A stretch of 6,144 bases of DNA from NCBI GenBank assembly GCA_937893635.1, contig CALBGF010000249.1, positions 1 through 6,144 on the forward strand. The letters run 5' to 3'. Positions within the stretch are counted from its first letter, which is position 1, and the number at the start of each line of letters is the position of its first letter. Below, piece after piece: positions 1 to 5,330 of this stretch. The position numbers were made by a program, and so were the translations under genes. Below the pieces are notes generated by a model. The model searched no databases, had not been told where the DNA came from, and saw nothing but the letters and a program-made list of their open reading frames with translations. Source of the DNA: an uncultured Mollicutes bacterium. GTDB lineage: Bacteria; Bacillota_I; Bacilli_A; RFN20; CAG-826.

Positions 1-2
1 TT

Positions 3-35
3 AACGCATTAGATAATCTCTAGTGCGTTTTTTTT
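3..35 (+). terminator. Intrinsic terminator of the upstream gene
   Basis: A 10-bp stem pairs bases 3-12 with 20-29, with one T-G wobble (9 with 24), around a 7-base loop. An eight-T run covers 28-35. This is a standard rho-independent terminator, and it must end a gene that lies left of the window. Its T run overlaps the proposed -35 box of the next gene, so the two transcription units abut closely. Confidence 0.85.
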
Positions 36-63
36 ACAAACTCTTAATAATTTATGCTATACT
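33..63 (+). promoter_or_regulatory. Probable sigma-A promoter of the TetR-C69-lipoprotein operon
   Basis: TATACT at 58-63 matches the -10 consensus in 5 of 6 positions and is preceded by TGC at 55-57, an extended -10. TTTACA at 33-38 matches the -35 consensus in 5 of 6 but lies 19 bp away, which is long; the extended -10 could compensate. Transcription would begin near 69-71, leaving only about 10 bases before the ATG at 80. I see no convincing palindromic operator for the regulator in 36-79. Confidence 0.45.
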
Positions 64-79
64 TAACTCGGTGATATTT

Positions 80-649
80 ATGAGTAGTTTAACAACAAAA
101 AAGGCGATTTCTTTTACTTTAAAAGAACTATTATTAGAAAAACCATTATCGAAAATTACCGTTAATGATATAACAGAAAGATGCGATATCAATCGTCAAA
201 CTTTTTATTATCATTTTGAAAGTATAACTGATTTAGTAGAATGGACATGTTTAGAAGATGCAGATAAAGTTTTAAAAGATAAAGCAACATATAAAACATG
301 GCAAGATGCTTTCTTAGCAATTTTCGATTTGATGAAAAAGGATCGACCATTTATTATGAATATATATCACTCAGTATCATTAGAAGTTCTATTAACATAT
401 TTATATAAAATTGTTTATCCAATTATTTATAAAGTAGTGGATGAAAAATCTAAAGGATACATAATTAATGAAGAAGATAAAAAATTTATTACCGATTTTT
501 ATAAGTATTCATTTGTCGCTATTGTCTTAAAATGGATTAAAGAAGACATGAAAGAAGATCCCAAAGCTATTATTCATAAAATTTCTTTAATGACAAATGG
601 CACAATAGAAAATGCTTTAAATAATTTAAAAACTGGTAATAAGATCTAA
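80..649 (+). CDS. TetR/AcrR-family transcriptional regulator (DhaS-like)
   Basis: This 189-residue protein is a one-domain-plus-sensor TetR regulator. The N-terminal DNA-binding domain spans about residues 5-50. Its helix-turn-helix runs from I26 to F46, with a recognition segment NRQTFYYHF that is typical of the DhaS-like branch, followed by a D-L-V-E-W continuation at 51-55. Residues 70-185 are helical with hydrophobic stretches and fit a divergent ligand-binding/dimerisation domain; the ligand cannot be read from sequence. I chose the ATG at 80 because GGTGAT (70-75) sits 4 bases upstream and the protein then starts directly at the TetR fold. A longer reading from a GTG at 23 would begin inside the terminator and add a non-family hydrophobic extension. 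The gene ends 15 bases before the C69 peptidase gene, so it probably regulates its own operon. The family is clear; the regulated signal is unknown. Confidence 0.85.
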   Translation: MSSLTTKKAISFTLKELLLEKPLSKITVNDITERCDINRQTFYYHFESITDLVEWTCLEDADKVLKDKATYKTWQDAFLAIFDLMKKDRPFIMNIYHSVSLEVLLTYLYKIVYPIIYKVVDEKSKGYIINEEDKKFITDFYKYSFVAIVLKWIKEDMKEDPKAIIHKISLMTNGTIENALNNLKTGNKI

Positions 650-654
650 AGGAG
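648..654 (+). promoter_or_regulatory. Ribosome binding site of the C69 peptidase, overlapping the regulator's stop codon
   Basis: AAAGGAG begins within the TAA stop (647-649) of the TetR gene and lies 10 bases before the ATG at 665. The overlap favours co-transcription and probably reinitiation by ribosomes finishing the regulator. Confidence 0.75.
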
Positions 655-664
655 ATTTAAATTT

Positions 665-2134
665 ATGGGATGTACAACAATCTTAGTAGGAAAATTAGCA
701 AGTTATGATGGCTCAACTTTAATTGCTAGAAACGATGATTCACCTTCTGGCGTATTTACTGCTAAAAAAATGGCAGTGATGTCTTCTAATAAAATGCCTA
801 ACGTTTATAAATCAAAAATATCTCGTGTTTCTATTCCTTTACCTGATTATTCTTATCGCTTTACTTATATGCCTAATGTAAGCAAAGAAGAAGGAATTTG
901 GGGCGCAAGTGGTATTAATGAACATAATGTTGCAATGACCGCAACGGAAACAATTACTTCAAATCCACGTGTATTAGGCGCGGATCCATTAGTAAATTAT
1001 CAAAAAGCGAAAGGCAATAAAAAAGCTATTCCTGGTGGCATTGGTGAAGAAGATTTAGTAATGCTTGTCTTACCATATGTAAAGACCGCTAAAGAAGGAA
1101 TATTACGTCTAGGAGCTTTATTAGAAGAATATGGCACTTATGAAAGCAATGGCATTGCCATTAGCGATAAAAATGAAATTTGGTGGTTAGAGACTATTGG
1201 TGGACATCATTTTATTGCACGTCGCGTTAAAGATGACCAATATGTCGTTATGCCAAATCAATTTGGTTTAGATGTCTTTGATTTTGATGATGCCTTTGGT
1301 GAACAAAAAGAAAATATTTGTTCAAAAGATTTGCGTGAATTTATTAAAGATAATCATTTAGATTTAGGAATGGGTGAAAAATTTAATCCACGTCTTGCTT
1401 TTGGAAGTCATGATGATTCAGATCATACCTATAACACTTCAAGAGCGTGGTTTATTGAAAAATACTTTAATCCAAAAACATTTACTTGGATTGGAGAAAA
1501 TGCTGATTATACTTTAGAATCTGATGATATTCCTTGGAGTTTAGTTCCAGAAAGAAAAATTACTATTGATGATGTTAAATATGCTTTATCCGCTCATTAT
1601 CAAGGAACGAATTATGATTGCTATGCCAAAAATATTAAAGATTTTAAACCAATATATCGCCCAATTGGTATAAGTAGAACAAGTTTCTTATCAATTGCGC
1701 AAATTAGACCTTATGTTGATGATACAAATGCCGCAATTGAATGGGTAGCTTTTGGTTCCAATGTCTTCAATACTTTAATTCCGGTTTATACTAATGTAAC
1801 TAAGATTCCTACTTATTTAAATAACACTACTTTAAAAGTTTCGACAAATAATTTTTATTGGAATAATCGTTTAATTGGCGCTTTAGTGGATGCACATTTC
1901 CAAACTGCAATTATTCATATTGAACGTTATGTTGAAAAAACAATGAGTAAAAATTATGAATTTATTAAAGCTTGTGATAAAGAATTTGCTACTAACAATG
2001 ATATAAAAGTATTAGAAGCAACTAATGATAAAATTGCTTCAATGATGGAAGAAGAAACTAGTAAAGTTCTTGATAAAGTACTTTATGACGCTAGTAACCA
2101 TATGAAGAATAGTTTCTCAAGATCAGATAATTAA
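665..2134 (+). CDS. C69-family dipeptidase (PepD-like, Ntn hydrolase)
   Basis: The 489-residue product has the usual length and conserved blocks of peptidase family C69, cysteine dipeptidases of the N-terminal-nucleophile fold. Cys3, in M-G-C-T-T, is the expected nucleophile and must be exposed by removal of Met-Gly. Other family blocks are the G-S-T-L-I-A-R-N-D-D stretch at 16-25, GINEHNVAMTATET at 83-96, and E-I-W-W-L-E-T-I-G-G-H-H at 171-182, followed by the P-N-Q-F segment at 197-200. Family members cleave a range of dipeptides, mostly in the cytoplasm. No signal peptide or membrane segment is present, so a cytosolic enzyme that recycles peptides is likely; the substrate cannot be inferred. 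The gene follows the TetR gene by 15 bases and precedes the Cys-rich lipoprotein gene by 2. The reading frame is intact and no key block is missing. The symbol pepD is used for several unrelated peptidases, so none is assigned. Confidence 0.93.
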   Translation: MGCTTILVGKLASYDGSTLIARNDDSPSGVFTAKKMAVMSSNKMPNVYKSKISRVSIPLPDYSYRFTYMPNVSKEEGIWGASGINEHNVAMTATETITSNPRVLGADPLVNYQKAKGNKKAIPGGIGEEDLVMLVLPYVKTAKEGILRLGALLEEYGTYESNGIAISDKNEIWWLETIGGHHFIARRVKDDQYVVMPNQFGLDVFDFDDAFGEQKENICSKDLREFIKDNHLDLGMGEKFNPRLAFGSHDDSDHTYNTSRAWFIEKYFNPKTFTWIGENADYTLESDDIPWSLVPERKITIDDVKYALSAHYQGTNYDCYAKNIKDFKPIYRPIGISRTSFLSIAQIRPYVDDTNAAIEWVAFGSNVFNTLIPVYTNVTKIPTYLNNTTLKVSTNNFYWNNRLIGALVDAHFQTAIIHIERYVEKTMSKNYEFIKACDKEFATNNDIKVLEATNDKIASMMEEETSKVLDKVLYDASNHMKNSFSRSDN

Positions 2135-2136
2135 TT

Positions 2137-2496
2137 ATGAAAAAAATAAAAAAGATTTTATTTATTTTATGTTCATTTGCTTTAATGTCTTGTGGCGTGA
2201 AATGTGAAACATGTCATGATAAGCATGAAATTAAATGCACTAGATGTAATGGGGTTGGCATTGCTAATTGTATATCGTGCGGCGGAATCGGAAGTCAAAT
2301 GTGTCACGCCTGCGGAGGCACTGGTAACGTTATGCAAATGGATTACGTAACAGGCGGAATGCGTTATACTATGTGCTATCAATGTGGTGGTCTAGGAAGA
2401 AGAAATTGCCTTAGTTGTGGTGGTGCTGGTCGAACTACGTGTACTACATGTCATGGTAGTAAAAAAATTCCTTGTCCTGATTGTGAGCAAGAATAA
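2137..2496 (+). CDS. Small lipoprotein with eight CxxC (DnaJ/BSD2-like) zinc-finger motifs
   Basis: The 119-residue product begins with a lipoprotein signal peptide: K2-K6 basic region, hydrophobic 7-17, and lipobox L16-M17-S18-C19. The mature chain (19-119) is almost entirely CxxC motifs, starting at residues 23, 34, 45, 56, 80, 91, 102 and 113. Spacing is exactly 11 residues except for one 24-residue step in the middle. The motifs at 34, 45, 56, 80 and 91 are full CxxCxGxG, as in the DnaJ cysteine-rich domain and plant BSD2. The one at 102 keeps only the first Gly, and those at 23 and 113 are bare CxxC. Sixteen cysteines could hold four zinc ions. There is no J domain. The start is set by the signal peptide. 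No clear Shine-Dalgarno precedes it, and the gene lies 2 bases after the peptidase stop, so translation is probably coupled. The function is unknown: surface chaperone, metal binding or thiol-redox roles are possible. The lipoprotein and zinc-ribbon-like calls are firm; the role is not. Confidence 0.85.
   Translation: MKKIKKILFILCSFALMSCGVKCETCHDKHEIKCTRCNGVGIANCISCGGIGSQMCHACGGTGNVMQMDYVTGGMRYTMCYQCGGLGRRNCLSCGGAGRTTCTTCHGSKKIPCPDCEQE
2203..2484 (+). repeat. Eight 33-base (11-residue) CxxC repeats in two blocks of four
   Basis: Block 1 (2203-2313) and block 2 (2374-2484) each encode four CxxC pairs whose first cysteines are 33 bases apart. The 60-base spacer (2314-2373) encodes a Gly-rich, Met/Tyr-containing segment. 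The period is exact at the protein level, but the DNA copies have diverged, so this is an old amplification or a selected period rather than a fresh tandem duplication. Confidence 0.85.
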
Positions 2497-2521
2497 AAAT
2501 GCTTTAATTAGCATTTTTTTT
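2495..2521 (+). terminator. Intrinsic terminator of the TetR-C69-lipoprotein operon
   Basis: AAAAATGCT (2495-2503) pairs perfectly with AGCATTTTT (2510-2518) around a 6-base loop, and the T run continues to 2521. The stem overlaps the TAA stop of the Cys-rich lipoprotein gene (2494-2496). Its GC core is only two pairs, so termination may be partial. Confidence 0.75.
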
Positions 2522-2561
2522 AATTTCTCCCAATAAAATATTAATATTATCTAATTTATAA

Positions 2562-2611
2562 TTAGTGCACCATAAAAAAGTTATTGACTTTTTGCGTAAA
2601 TGGTGCTCTAA
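2562..2611. repeat. Nested inverted repeat over the lipoprotein promoter
   Basis: The outer arms TTAGTGCACCAT (2562-2573) and ATGGTGCTCTAA (2600-2611) are reverse complements with one mismatch. Inside them AAAAAGT (2575-2581) and ACTTTTT (2587-2593) form a second perfect 7-bp dyad with a 5-base loop. The inner dyad covers the -35 box and the right outer arm covers most of the -10 box. It could be a protein operator, a cruciform-prone site, or the remains of an RNA hairpin. The sequence alone does not decide between these. Confidence 0.6.
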
Positions 2612-2612
2612 T
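2584..2612 (+). promoter_or_regulatory. Sigma-A promoter, extended -10, for the four-repeat lipoprotein
   Basis: TTGACT (2584-2589, 5 of 6 to consensus) and TCTAAT (2607-2612, 5 of 6) are separated by the ideal 17 bp, and TGC directly precedes the -10 box. The predicted start near 2619 gives a leader of about 19 bases containing the GGAGGA site at 2626-2631. This is the best promoter in the window, and it lies inside the inverted repeat at 2562-2611. Confidence 0.7.
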
Positions 2613-2637
2613 AATTACAACTTATGGAGGATTTATT

Positions 2638-4167
2638 ATGAAAAATAAAAAATTATTAGTTTTAGTTCCTTTCCTATTATTGATGGCTTCTTGTGGTGAC
2701 AAGAATTCAAATTCAAACTCTATTTCTGACTCTAATTCAACTTCTAATTCTACAAATCAATCTACAACCGGTGAATGGAAAGATGAATTAAAAACAATGA
2801 TGACTTCAATGTTAGGAGAAACATTACCATATTTTGAATTAGGCAATTATCAATTTTCAGTTGAAGAAGATGATGATGGCGAATATATTTATATTTACGC
2901 TGAATCAGAAACTGATTTCGTAGTGGAATATACAAGTGTTTTAACAAAATCAGGATATACTGATGACGGAATAGAAGAAGACGATTATGTTGCTTATTTC
3001 TTTGTTAAAGGCGATATAGTTGTTCAAATTGATTATTACCCAGGTGATACTACTTATAAAGCAAGAAATGAAATCTTTGCTTGGGTAGAAGATAATGGAG
3101 GCGGCAGTGATATTCCTGATACACCAACTGAAAAAACCGACTTAACAGCTTGGCCAACTGAATTAAAAGAATTAATGACATCAACATTTAATATGGAAAT
3201 TCCTTTTGTTGCTCTAGCAAAAGATTTTGAATACGAGTTAACTGATGGACAATTAACAATATACGATTCTGCTAATGTTAATTTCTTAGAAGATTATGGT
3301 GATTCATTATTGGCGGCTAATTTTGAGTTAGGAGAAAATGAGTGGGGTGAAGCATATACCCATGATTATGATGAAGACTATTATATTGAAGTAAGTTTTT
3401 ACTACTCAGATAGTTTGGATTTAGGAGAATTGATAATTCCTGGTGGCAATGAAATAGATGTTTCATTAGTTCAAATTATTAAGGAAGTTGATACTGATAC
3501 ATGGCCTGAAGAAGAAGTAAAATCAATTTATAATAGTTTATCAAAAGTAAATGTTCCATCTTTTGATGTAGTTGGCAAATATACTTATTATTTTTATGGT
3601 GATAGCATTGTTGTTTATGGTGCAGTTAATAGTGATATTACTGATGAATATGTAACAAAATTGACCAACAATAACTTTTTGACATACGAATCATCATATA
3701 GTCAATTCTATTATGACTGGGAAGAATATGTTCAAGTACAAATTCAATACATTAGTGACACTTCAAGTTTTATGATACAAGTTTTCCCAATGGAAGCAAG
3801 TTATGATGAATTTGTTACTTCATTCCCAGAAGATAAAATTAAATCATTCTTAGGTGAAAGTGCTACTAGTGTACCAAGTATTGATATTAAATATGGAGAA
3901 AATATCAAATACGCTCATGTTAATGAAGATTTAGAAGATGAAACACCAGAATACATTCAATTGACATATAAAGATGAAGGTACTGTTGGTTCTAACTCTA
4001 TAATGGATGAATACTTAGTTACATTACGCGCTCAAGAATGGATCATAGATGATTCTAATTATAATGAATATGGATATTATGTTGCTACCTCCAAAACTGG
4101 AGATGTAGTCTTAACATTTGAATCTTTATTTGGAATATTTATTTTAGATATTGAAAAAGGTGCTTAG
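2638..4167 (+). CDS. Acidic surface lipoprotein with four tandem degenerate domains
   Basis: The 509-residue product starts with a lipoprotein signal peptide (basic N3-K5, hydrophobic 6-16, lipobox M16-A17-S18-C19). A Ser/Asn-rich linker (22-46) follows, of the kind that spaces domains from the membrane. The rest is four degenerate domains of about 100-110 residues: 47-151, 172-283, 289-386 and 396-507. Each opens with W/F, usually P, then acidic residues and L/V/I-K, with a conserved Pro 17-18 residues later, then Tyr-rich alternating strands. The chain is strongly acidic and cysteine-free after Cys19. I recognise no named family, catalytic motif or metal site. Adhesion, ligand binding or cell-envelope roles are open. 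I chose the ATG at 2638 because GGAGGA (2626-2631) lies 6 bases upstream and the signal peptide begins there; a reading from TTG at 2584 would start inside the promoter. It has its own promoter and terminator, so it is monocistronic. Confidence 0.85.
   Translation: MKNKKLLVLVPFLLLMASCGDKNSNSNSISDSNSTSNSTNQSTTGEWKDELKTMMTSMLGETLPYFELGNYQFSVEEDDDGEYIYIYAESETDFVVEYTSVLTKSGYTDDGIEEDDYVAYFFVKGDIVVQIDYYPGDTTYKARNEIFAWVEDNGGGSDIPDTPTEKTDLTAWPTELKELMTSTFNMEIPFVALAKDFEYELTDGQLTIYDSANVNFLEDYGDSLLAANFELGENEWGEAYTHDYDEDYYIEVSFYYSDSLDLGELIIPGGNEIDVSLVQIIKEVDTDTWPEEEVKSIYNSLSKVNVPSFDVVGKYTYYFYGDSIVVYGAVNSDITDEYVTKLTNNNFLTYESSYSQFYYDWEEYVQVQIQYISDTSSFMIQVFPMEASYDEFVTSFPEDKIKSFLGESATSVPSIDIKYGENIKYAHVNEDLEDETPEYIQLTYKDEGTVGSNSIMDEYLVTLRAQEWIIDDSNYNEYGYYVATSKTGDVVLTFESLFGIFILDIEKGA
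2776..4158 (+). repeat. Four tandem domain repeats encoded in the lipoprotein gene
   Basis: Repeat units lie at about 2776-3090, 3151-3486, 3502-3795 and 3823-4158. Shared landmarks are the opening W47, W172, W289 or F396, Lys 5-6 residues later, Pro at 64, 189, 307 and 413, a first strand such as L-T-I-Y or I-V-V-Y, and a later strand pair ending in Q/E-hydrophobic alternation. Unit 1 is joined to unit 2 by a Gly/Pro/Thr linker (152-171). Identity between units is low, so these are ancient duplications judged by eye. Confidence 0.65.
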
Positions 4168-4175
4168 ATGATATT

Positions 4176-4208
4176 AAGAGTCGTTGCTTGCATGGTAACG
4201 ACTTTTTT
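4176..4208 (+). terminator. Intrinsic terminator of the four-repeat lipoprotein gene
   Basis: AGTCGTT (4179-4185) pairs perfectly with AACGACT (4197-4203). The stem extends inward through a G-T wobble (4186/4196) and a C-G pair (4187/4195), and outward through A-T and G-T pairs from 4176. The loop is about 7 bases. A six-T run covers 4203-4208. It begins 8 bases after the TAG stop. Confidence 0.88.
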
Positions 4209-4386
4209 CATGCGAAAAATATTTTAGAAATTACAACCAAGCAAGAATTAACTGTTGTTTTATTAATTATTAATGAAATTGTTTTTTTATATTAAATTTT
4301 TAACTTTTTAAAATATTTTTCATTTGTATGTTTTTTCTTGCTCCAAACTCGTTTTTCTAGCATAATTATTGTAGGAGAAAAAAAGT
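4209..4386. other. AT-rich intergenic leader with no gene
   Basis: These 178 bases hold long T-rich tracts, especially 4279-4340, and no ORF with a credible start site on either strand. No tRNA, riboswitch fold or strong hairpin is apparent. The only supported contents are the promoter at 4338-4366 and the Shine-Dalgarno sequence AGGAG at 4373-4377. The A/T tracts upstream of the promoter could act as an UP-like or bent element, which is inference. Confidence 0.6.
4338..4366 (+). promoter_or_regulatory. Plausible sigma-A promoter for the hydrolase gene
   Basis: CATAAT (4361-4366) matches the -10 consensus in 5 of 6. TTGCTC (4338-4343) keeps the TTG of the -35 box at exactly 17 bp spacing. 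Initiation near 4373 would leave a leader of only about 14 bases, with the AGGAG site at its very start. The weak -35 box keeps confidence moderate. Confidence 0.45.
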
Positions 4387-5310
4387 ATGGAAGTTAAGAA
4401 AGATGATATTGCTAAGGATTTAAGATTTGTTGCTAGCGTTTATAACGTAGTAATGAAGCCTTTTAAGTTACAAATAAAAGAACCAAAGAAGAAAACAATT
4501 GAAGTAAAAAAGCCAAAATCAATGGGACCAGTAAAAAGTATTTACATTCCTCGTAAAGATGAATCTGGATTAAGATTATTAGTTATTGATTCTAAAAAAA
4601 GAACATCGCGTATGGGTGTGCTTTGGATTCATGGCGGAGGTTATGTTAATGGATTTCCAGAAATGGCTTTTATCACAATGGCTAAAGAAGTTTCTAAGAA
4701 ATGCTTAGTAGTTTCTCCTTCCTATCGTTTAGCAAGTAGTTATCCTTATCCTGCCGCTCTTGAAGATTGCTATACTACTCTTTTATGGATGCATGATCAC
4801 GCTGATGAACTTGGTATTGATAAAGATAAAATCGCTGTTGGAGGAGAAAGTGCTGGCGGTGGTTTAACAGTGGCTTTATGTTTATTAGCGAGAGATAGAA
4901 AAGAAGTCAATGTTATGCTACAAATGCCAATTTATCCAATGCTAGATTGTCGAAGCGATACTAAATCAATGGAAGATAATAATGCTCCAGTATGGAATGA
5001 AAAAAGTAATATTGAAGCATGGAATATTTATTTAAGAGATTTAGATAAAGAAAATGTTCCATATTATGCAAGTCCTGCTTTATGCGATAATTATGCTCAT
5101 ATGCCGCCTTGTATTTCATTTGTGGGCGATATTGAGCCATTCTATGATGAAACTGTTACATATATTAATAAATTAAAAGAACTAGGTATACCAACTGATT
5201 TTGCTATTTTTAATGGTTGTTATCATGGCTTTGATATAGTTGCTCCTGGTTCAAAAGAAGCAAAAGAAGCAAAATTATTCTTTATGAATGCTTTAGAAAA
5301 ATACTTATAA
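4387..5310 (+). CDS. Alpha/beta hydrolase, hormone-sensitive-lipase (family IV) type
   Basis: The 307-residue product has the standard length and motif order of HSL/family IV esterases, which hydrolyse short acyl esters. The oxyanion-hole motif HGGG is at 82-85 and the nucleophile elbow GESAG at 153-157, with Ser155. The acid region is G-D-I-E-P-F-Y-D-E (247-255) and the catalytic His280 is in C-Y-H-G-F. Where most family members have Asp (the D of D-P-L/F-x-D-E), this protein has Glu250, with Asp248 and Asp254 nearby. Residues 1-45 are Lys-rich and form a cap-like N terminus; there is no signal peptide, so the enzyme is probably cytoplasmic. AGGAG at 4373-4377 supports the start at 4387. The TPR-like gene begins 20 bases after the stop with no terminator between, so the two are likely co-transcribed. 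The substrate is unknown: an ester, acetylated sugar or xenobiotic is possible. The fold and enzyme class are firm. Confidence 0.9.
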   Translation: MEVKKDDIAKDLRFVASVYNVVMKPFKLQIKEPKKKTIEVKKPKSMGPVKSIYIPRKDESGLRLLVIDSKKRTSRMGVLWIHGGGYVNGFPEMAFITMAKEVSKKCLVVSPSYRLASSYPYPAALEDCYTTLLWMHDHADELGIDKDKIAVGGESAGGGLTVALCLLARDRKEVNVMLQMPIYPMLDCRSDTKSMEDNNAPVWNEKSNIEAWNIYLRDLDKENVPYYASPALCDNYAHMPPCISFVGDIEPFYDETVTYINKLKELGIPTDFAIFNGCYHGFDIVAPGSKEAKEAKLFFMNALEKYL

Positions 5311-5330
5311 TTACTTAATTAGGTGATAAT

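Noticed and set aside
23..79. A longer TetR reading frame starting at GTG 23
   Set aside because: It would start inside the terminator stem and the promoter, has no ribosome site, and adds a hydrophobic stretch foreign to the TetR fold. ATG 80 has a good site.
2182..2382. A 66-codon open frame on the minus strand
   Set aside because: It is antisense to the CxxC repeats, with Thr/Ser/Ala-rich content mirroring Gly/Cys codons, and no start signals or recognisable features.
2137..2496. Calling the Cys-rich gene a DnaJ chaperone
   Set aside because: There is no J domain, no HPD motif and no C-terminal substrate domain, and the motif spacing differs from DnaJ. Only the CxxCxGxG motif is shared.
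2584..2637. A TTG start 18 codons upstream of the four-repeat lipoprotein
   Set aside because: The TTG is the -35 box. The ATG at 2638 has GGAGGA upstream and begins a clean lipoprotein signal peptide.
2762..2947. A 61-codon open frame on the minus strand
   Set aside because: It lies antisense within the lipoprotein gene, has no ribosome site, and its composition reflects the acidic codons of the real gene.
4190..4213. GCATG in the terminator loop (4190-4194) complementary to CATGC just after the T run (4209-4213), a possible pseudoknot
   Set aside because: Only five pairs around a self-complementary CATG core, and the downstream arm follows the expected termination point, so chance is the simpler explanation.
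4240..4342. Inverted 8-mers AGCAAGAA (4240-4247) and TTCTTGCT (4335-4342) flanking the AT-rich leader
   Set aside because: Short arms nearly 90 bases apart in low-complexity DNA are expected by chance, and no further pairing supports a structure.
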